Both the position numbers and the translations under genes were made by a program. A model generated the notes under the pieces. It had not been told where the DNA came from, did no database searches, and worked only from the letters and a program-made list of their open reading frames with translations. From Dipylidium caninum (Eukaryota > Platyhelminthes > Cestoda > Cyclophyllidea > Dipylidiidae): 64,000 nucleotides of DNA. Of this stretch, positions 61,501-64,000 are shown in pieces; position 1 is the stretch's first letter, and each line of letters starts with the position of its first letter. The stretch spans positions 558,001 through 622,000 of the forward strand of contig QEYB01000062.1 in the NCBI GenBank assembly GCA_017562135.1, given 5' to 3'.

Positions 61501-63257
61501 GTAGTTCGATGAATCACCTTAATTCACTGTTGTTTCAGGTTATGAAAACCGAATTACGCTCATTTGCCCTGTTCGCAGTTGATCACATGCCTAACTCGGT
61601 CACCACGAGTCGACAAGGTGCATCACCTCGTAATTATAAATTCGTAATAAACTTGGTTGGGTCCAAACTGCCCTCTCCGCGAAACGCCAGAAAACAAGGC
61701 GATCGCGAAGACCACCGCGGCGACAACACGACGCCCTCGACTCGCGCCGAACAGCTGACAAACGCTGCGCGCGCACAGAGGCGTTGCCTCACAAGGTCGC
61801 GTGAACGACGCAGAACCAACCTGATGCACGAGCCAATCAGCGCCGCTGCTCGACTGAACGCTGATTGGCTCCAGTGCGGCGGAAGTGCAGAACGACCGTA
61901 ACATTCACAGCAGTGTAGATCTGCGGCCCTTTTGAATGTCGAATATTCTCCTTTTAAGAGGAAAAAACCCGGGGTACAAACCACCGGCTTCACCCACAAG
62001 TTCTTCTTCGTCCTCTTCCTCCTCTTTGACGCATTCTTCTTCCTCAGGAGTGAGGTTTGTTTGGCAAGTTATTCTACTCAGTGTAATCCAGAGCACTGTA
62101 ATTCTAAATATTGGCGTTTTATTAATAACCGCAGAGGTTAACACCGAAGCAGGACATTAGGACGAAAGATAATTTATTAAGAGGAACTTTTTGCTTAGTT
62201 CCCAGGCGGACTTGTAGGAAATAAAGTACGTGGGAAGGTTTCTCATCATTGCTTGGATAGTTGGAGTTTTTTTCGGTTCACTCCTTCCGTTAATCCATCC
62301 ACGAAAGCATGAACATCTTAGTTTATTTAATTCTGTAACAGGAGGAGAAAATCAGTCGAAAATCTCAGCCCAGCGCATTCCAACACCACTGGCATTGTCA
62401 GCTGGGATTTGCAACCTACTGGATCCAGTGTTGTGATCTCCCTCGGTATGTCTCCCTCCCCCCCCCCCCCCTCCCACCATTTGGTGGACAAAAATCCTAT
62501 TTGAAATCACAAATAAGATTGTTGACACCGAAATTATCGCCGGCGCATTGTGGGACTCAACTCGGCAGCAGGCGATGCGTCAGCGCGCCTTCTGTCCGCC
62601 AAGTGGGTTGGTCGATCGATCGATCGGTCGATCGATTGCCGGGCCTCAAGCGGTCTGAAGCCTTTCGTTATAGGAGTCAACAGCGACTCAGCCGCTTTGT
62701 TTTGGCTCTCACCTTGTGGACTTATTTTCGGCGGGACACGCAAGTGTTTCCCAGTTTAAGTTAGAGAGGATTTAAAGGATTACACGAAGGTACTAGCTAA
62801 CGTGGGAATTCTCTGCCTCCCTAAACGGCAAAATGGAGTAGAACGAGGTATTTACGTGATCTAAGTGCCTGTATGCCATCATGTGCAGATCTCGCCACTT
62901 TCTGCGTCGCCCTCAACGGTGTCGCTGTTCCAAACGCGCAGGTGAGTGGATGGAGGCCTCTTATGTGAGCCAGCCCCGGTGCAACGTGATCCGATGTCCC
63001 CTCTCTTCCCCTAGTATTATCTCACGATTCCACGGCATCGGGAGAGGCAAAAGTTCCTTCGCATCAGCTTTCTGGCGAATTTCCAACCCCATAACCGTCG
63101 CCGTGTCATAGAAATAAAGGCCTCTCTCGATTCGCCCTTCCCATTGAGCGCGGATGTTTTATCTTCCGAGGCAACCACACCACGGAAATTGACAAATCTA
63201 GCCAAACTCGGTCTCAAATTTGACGGTTGGCGTCTCTCATCGTTCTCATTTCAATGA
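52575..63257 (+). CDS. PDZ-domain protein of PDLIM/Zasp type, no LIM seen
   Basis: Five phase-matched exons are 52575-52862, 58376-58524, 62342-62445, 62889-62941 and 63015-63257 (stop TGA), giving 278 residues. An Ala-rich N-terminus of ~60 residues precedes the PDZ domain, about residues 66-145. Its carboxylate-binding loop NKPWGFRIQGGQDYN is the form typical of PDZ-LIM proteins (ALP, Enigma, Zasp). Exon 2 completes the domain with TQPGSPAEGQLHCGDEI and IKAAGKDLKLTIS. Such PDZ domains bind alpha-actinin at Z-discs and adhesion sites. The rest is a Ser/Thr-rich linker and a basic C-terminal segment (PRHRERQKFLRISF). No LIM domain is reached before the stop, so this is a PDZ-only form, or LIM exons are spliced in from beyond the window. 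The intron of 5.5 kb hosts an antisense gene. The first two exons are very secure; the last three rest on phase and composition. Confidence 0.82.
52863..56131 (+). other. PDZ intron 1, part 3' of the nested antisense gene
   Basis: GC-rich to about 55.6 kb, then AT-rich. Open frames on both strands (for example 54142-54819 and 54975-55604, plus strand) look like chance frames of GC-rich DNA. Around 55.7-56.1 kb, downstream of the nested gene's stop, I saw no AATAAA on the minus strand. Confidence 0.5.
54781..54793. repeat. Poly-C run of 13
   Basis: A C13 homopolymer lies in the first intron of the PDZ gene, followed by further C-rich sequence. Confidence 0.9.
56132..57853 (-). CDS. Myb/SANT-like DNA-binding protein (NAIF1/FSBP type), nested
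   Basis: On the minus strand, three phase-0 exons, 57853-57362, 57170-56790 and 56407-56132, encode 382 residues. Introns are 191 and 382 nt with good borders (CAG|GTGAGT, CCG|GTAAGC). A low-complexity Asn/Ser/Gly- and Pro-rich N-terminus precedes a Myb/SANT-like domain at about residues 105-185. Its signatures are RRHILLSLSPVNNRLKKRAWEEV, here shortened to the core HILL...AWEEVANSM, then RRTGEQ, then across the splice IKKKWENIVSKTKKKI. This trihelical domain binds DNA and is shared with NAIF1, FSBP and transposase-derived regulators. The middle is Ala/Pro-rich. The last exon is acidic with 12 consecutive Asp. A nuclear transcription regulator is likely; its targets are unknown. The gene lies wholly within intron 1 of the PDZ gene, on the opposite strand. 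Confidence 0.85.
56171..56206 (-). repeat. Trinucleotide tract coding for 12 Asp
   Basis: Twelve aspartate codons in a row, a mix of GAC and GAT, lie in the last exon of the nested Myb/SANT-like gene. The codon mix suggests the acidic run is kept as protein rather than being a fresh microsatellite expansion. Length variation between individuals is likely. Confidence 0.95.
57967..57971. promoter_or_regulatory. CCAAT box upstream of the nested antisense gene
   Basis: The sequence cagccaatcg, the same ten-base form as the boxes before the PDZ gene, lies about 115 bases upstream of the nested gene's start codon, in inverted orientation relative to it. NF-Y sites work in both orientations. Short tandem tetramers (acctacctacct) lie between it and the ATG. 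Confidence 0.4.
58525..62341 (+). other. PDZ intron 2, about 3.8 kb
   Basis: The donor CCAA|GTGAGT and the acceptor ttctgtaacag join in phase 2 and complete a Lys codon. The intron is GC-rich to about 61.1 kb. An open frame from 59559 meets a strong donor at 59766 and an acceptor at 59802, which would make a 37-nt intron, but joining gives a stop a few codons later. An inverted CCAAT pair lies at 61830-61871. No other gene can be supported. Confidence 0.5.
61830..61871. promoter_or_regulatory. Perfect 13-bp inverted repeat containing CCAAT boxes
   Basis: The arms gagccaatcagcg (61830-61842) and cgctgattggctc (61859-61871) are exact reverse complements around a 16-base spacer. Each holds an NF-Y type CCAAT box, giving two divergent boxes about 25 bases apart. 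It lies in an intron of the PDZ gene near the end of its GC-rich part. A bidirectional or alternative promoter is the likeliest reading; a stem-loop is the alternative. Confidence 0.6.
62458..62471. repeat. Poly-C run of 14
   Basis: A C14 homopolymer starts 12 bases after the donor of PDZ exon 3, within the intron. In RNA such a run could bind poly(C)-binding proteins and affect splicing of this exon; that is inference. Confidence 0.9.
62611..62637. repeat. Self-complementary (GATC)n tract
   Basis: A run of GATC/TCGA tetramers, gtcgatcgatcgatcggtcg and onward, lies in PDZ intron 3. It is almost fully self-complementary, so it can form a hairpin or cruciform. Confidence 0.9.
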
Positions 63258-64000
63258 GTTCATCTGTGTATTGTCTCTCTTTGTGCAGAGTTAATTTCAC
63301 TTTCCCCTTGGAGAAGGGGTTTTGTAAATGGTGATGTTGACTAGAGACAGTTAATGAATTTTTTGCATTTGGCATAGCGTTTAAGGCAAAGGTAAATTAG
63401 AGAGGACGAAATGCGTTTGACGCGCACCTTATCGACATTATTGTTTTCATTGATAGACGAAATACTCTATGGGTTAAAGGGTTGGGATGGTTTAAGGGCT
63501 GAGGGATTTGGTGATGCGAGGTGTCTATGCTCTGTCCTTACCAACCTGAACACATCCTGAGAAGTCATATCGCTATCCTGTGTGGTGCTCAGATGGACGA
63601 CAGACTTAGAAACAATGAATTGGCTAAATAGATTGTTGAATGAGGTCGGGATCACTTTCACGCTCCTCTTCCCTGGGGGAGGCGCCACTCTTGAGAACCA
63701 CCTGCCAATATATTACTACTTAATAGTCGTCAGTAGGGTATTAGATTCCACCCAGCTTACAGATAGTCAAGGGTTCGAGTTCGTACCCACCCGTGTTCTC
63801 GACTTGGGAATTCGAGTGTTGAATCACACAAGTCAACATTAGTATTGACACCGATAAGTGTTTGAAGCAAGCATGAAGATTAGGGTCTGGGGGGGGGGTG
63901 GTTAAGCAGTAGTAGACTCAGTTCGGCCTCGGAGTGTAGCTGGACTTTTAAAAGTGGATACAAACACCACGCTGATAGGGCCTCGCCATCATCACACTCG
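63258..64000. other. 3' flank of the PDZ gene
   Basis: No AATAAA was seen after the PDZ stop. A poly-G run lies at about 63889-63898. A tRNA-like B-box (gggttcgagttc, near 63770) is present but I could not fold a tRNA around it. If LIM exons of the PDZ gene exist they must lie beyond the window. Confidence 0.45.

Noticed and set aside
63750..63800. tRNA-like B-box gggttcgagttc
   Set aside because: No matching A-box, acceptor stem or anticodon arm could be folded around it. At most a decayed tRNA-derived repeat.
1..64000. Search for bacterial operons, CRISPR arrays, phage or viral genes and LTR elements
   Set aside because: Spliced eukaryotic genes fill the window. No regularly spaced repeats, polymerase motifs or long terminal repeats were seen.

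Overview
The window is eukaryotic nuclear DNA from an invertebrate metazoan. The most likely source is a parasitic flatworm (tapeworm or fluke), because confident genes combine several spliceosomal introns of only 29-39 nt with introns of 2-5 kb. That attribution is inference; nothing read here fixes the species. All splice sites were placed by hand, by joining reading frames with matching phase across GT-AG (once GC-AG) borders.

Six protein genes can be supported. (1) 6453-11533 (+): last exons of a single-pass membrane protein of unrecognised family, with probable ectodomain exons further upstream. (2) 21895-22738 (+): a CHIC1/CHIC2-type palmitoylated cysteine-rich protein, complete in three exons. 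(3) 23119-43682 (+): a homologue of FIRRM (C1orf112), the partner of the AAA ATPase FIGNL1 that controls RAD51; about 15 well-phased exons plus two candidate N-terminal ones. (4) 44915-48697 (+): D-aminoacyl-tRNA deacylase (DTD1), complete in five exons. (5) 52575-63257 (+): a PDZ protein of the PDLIM/Zasp type, five exons, apparently without a LIM domain. (6) 56132-57853 (-): a Myb/SANT-like DNA-binding protein (NAIF1/FSBP type), nested antisense in the first intron of the PDZ gene.

Composition changes sharply along the window. About 1-8 kb, 20-24.7 kb and 26.5-32.4 kb are AT-rich; 11.6-20 kb and most of 32.4-61.5 kb are GC- and CpG-rich and full of long chance reading frames. The FIRRM gene crosses one such border near 32.4 kb: its 5' half is AT-rich with many tiny introns, its 3' half is GC-rich with large introns and Ala/Pro/Ser-rich inserts.

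No tRNA, rRNA, CRISPR array, or recognisable transposase or reverse transcriptase was found. The genes have unrelated housekeeping roles (membrane/vesicle traffic, recombination control, translation proofreading, cytoskeletal scaffolding, transcription). I see no single new system, but the nested antisense gene, the two-faced FIRRM gene and an intronic inverted CCAAT-box pair deserve follow-up.
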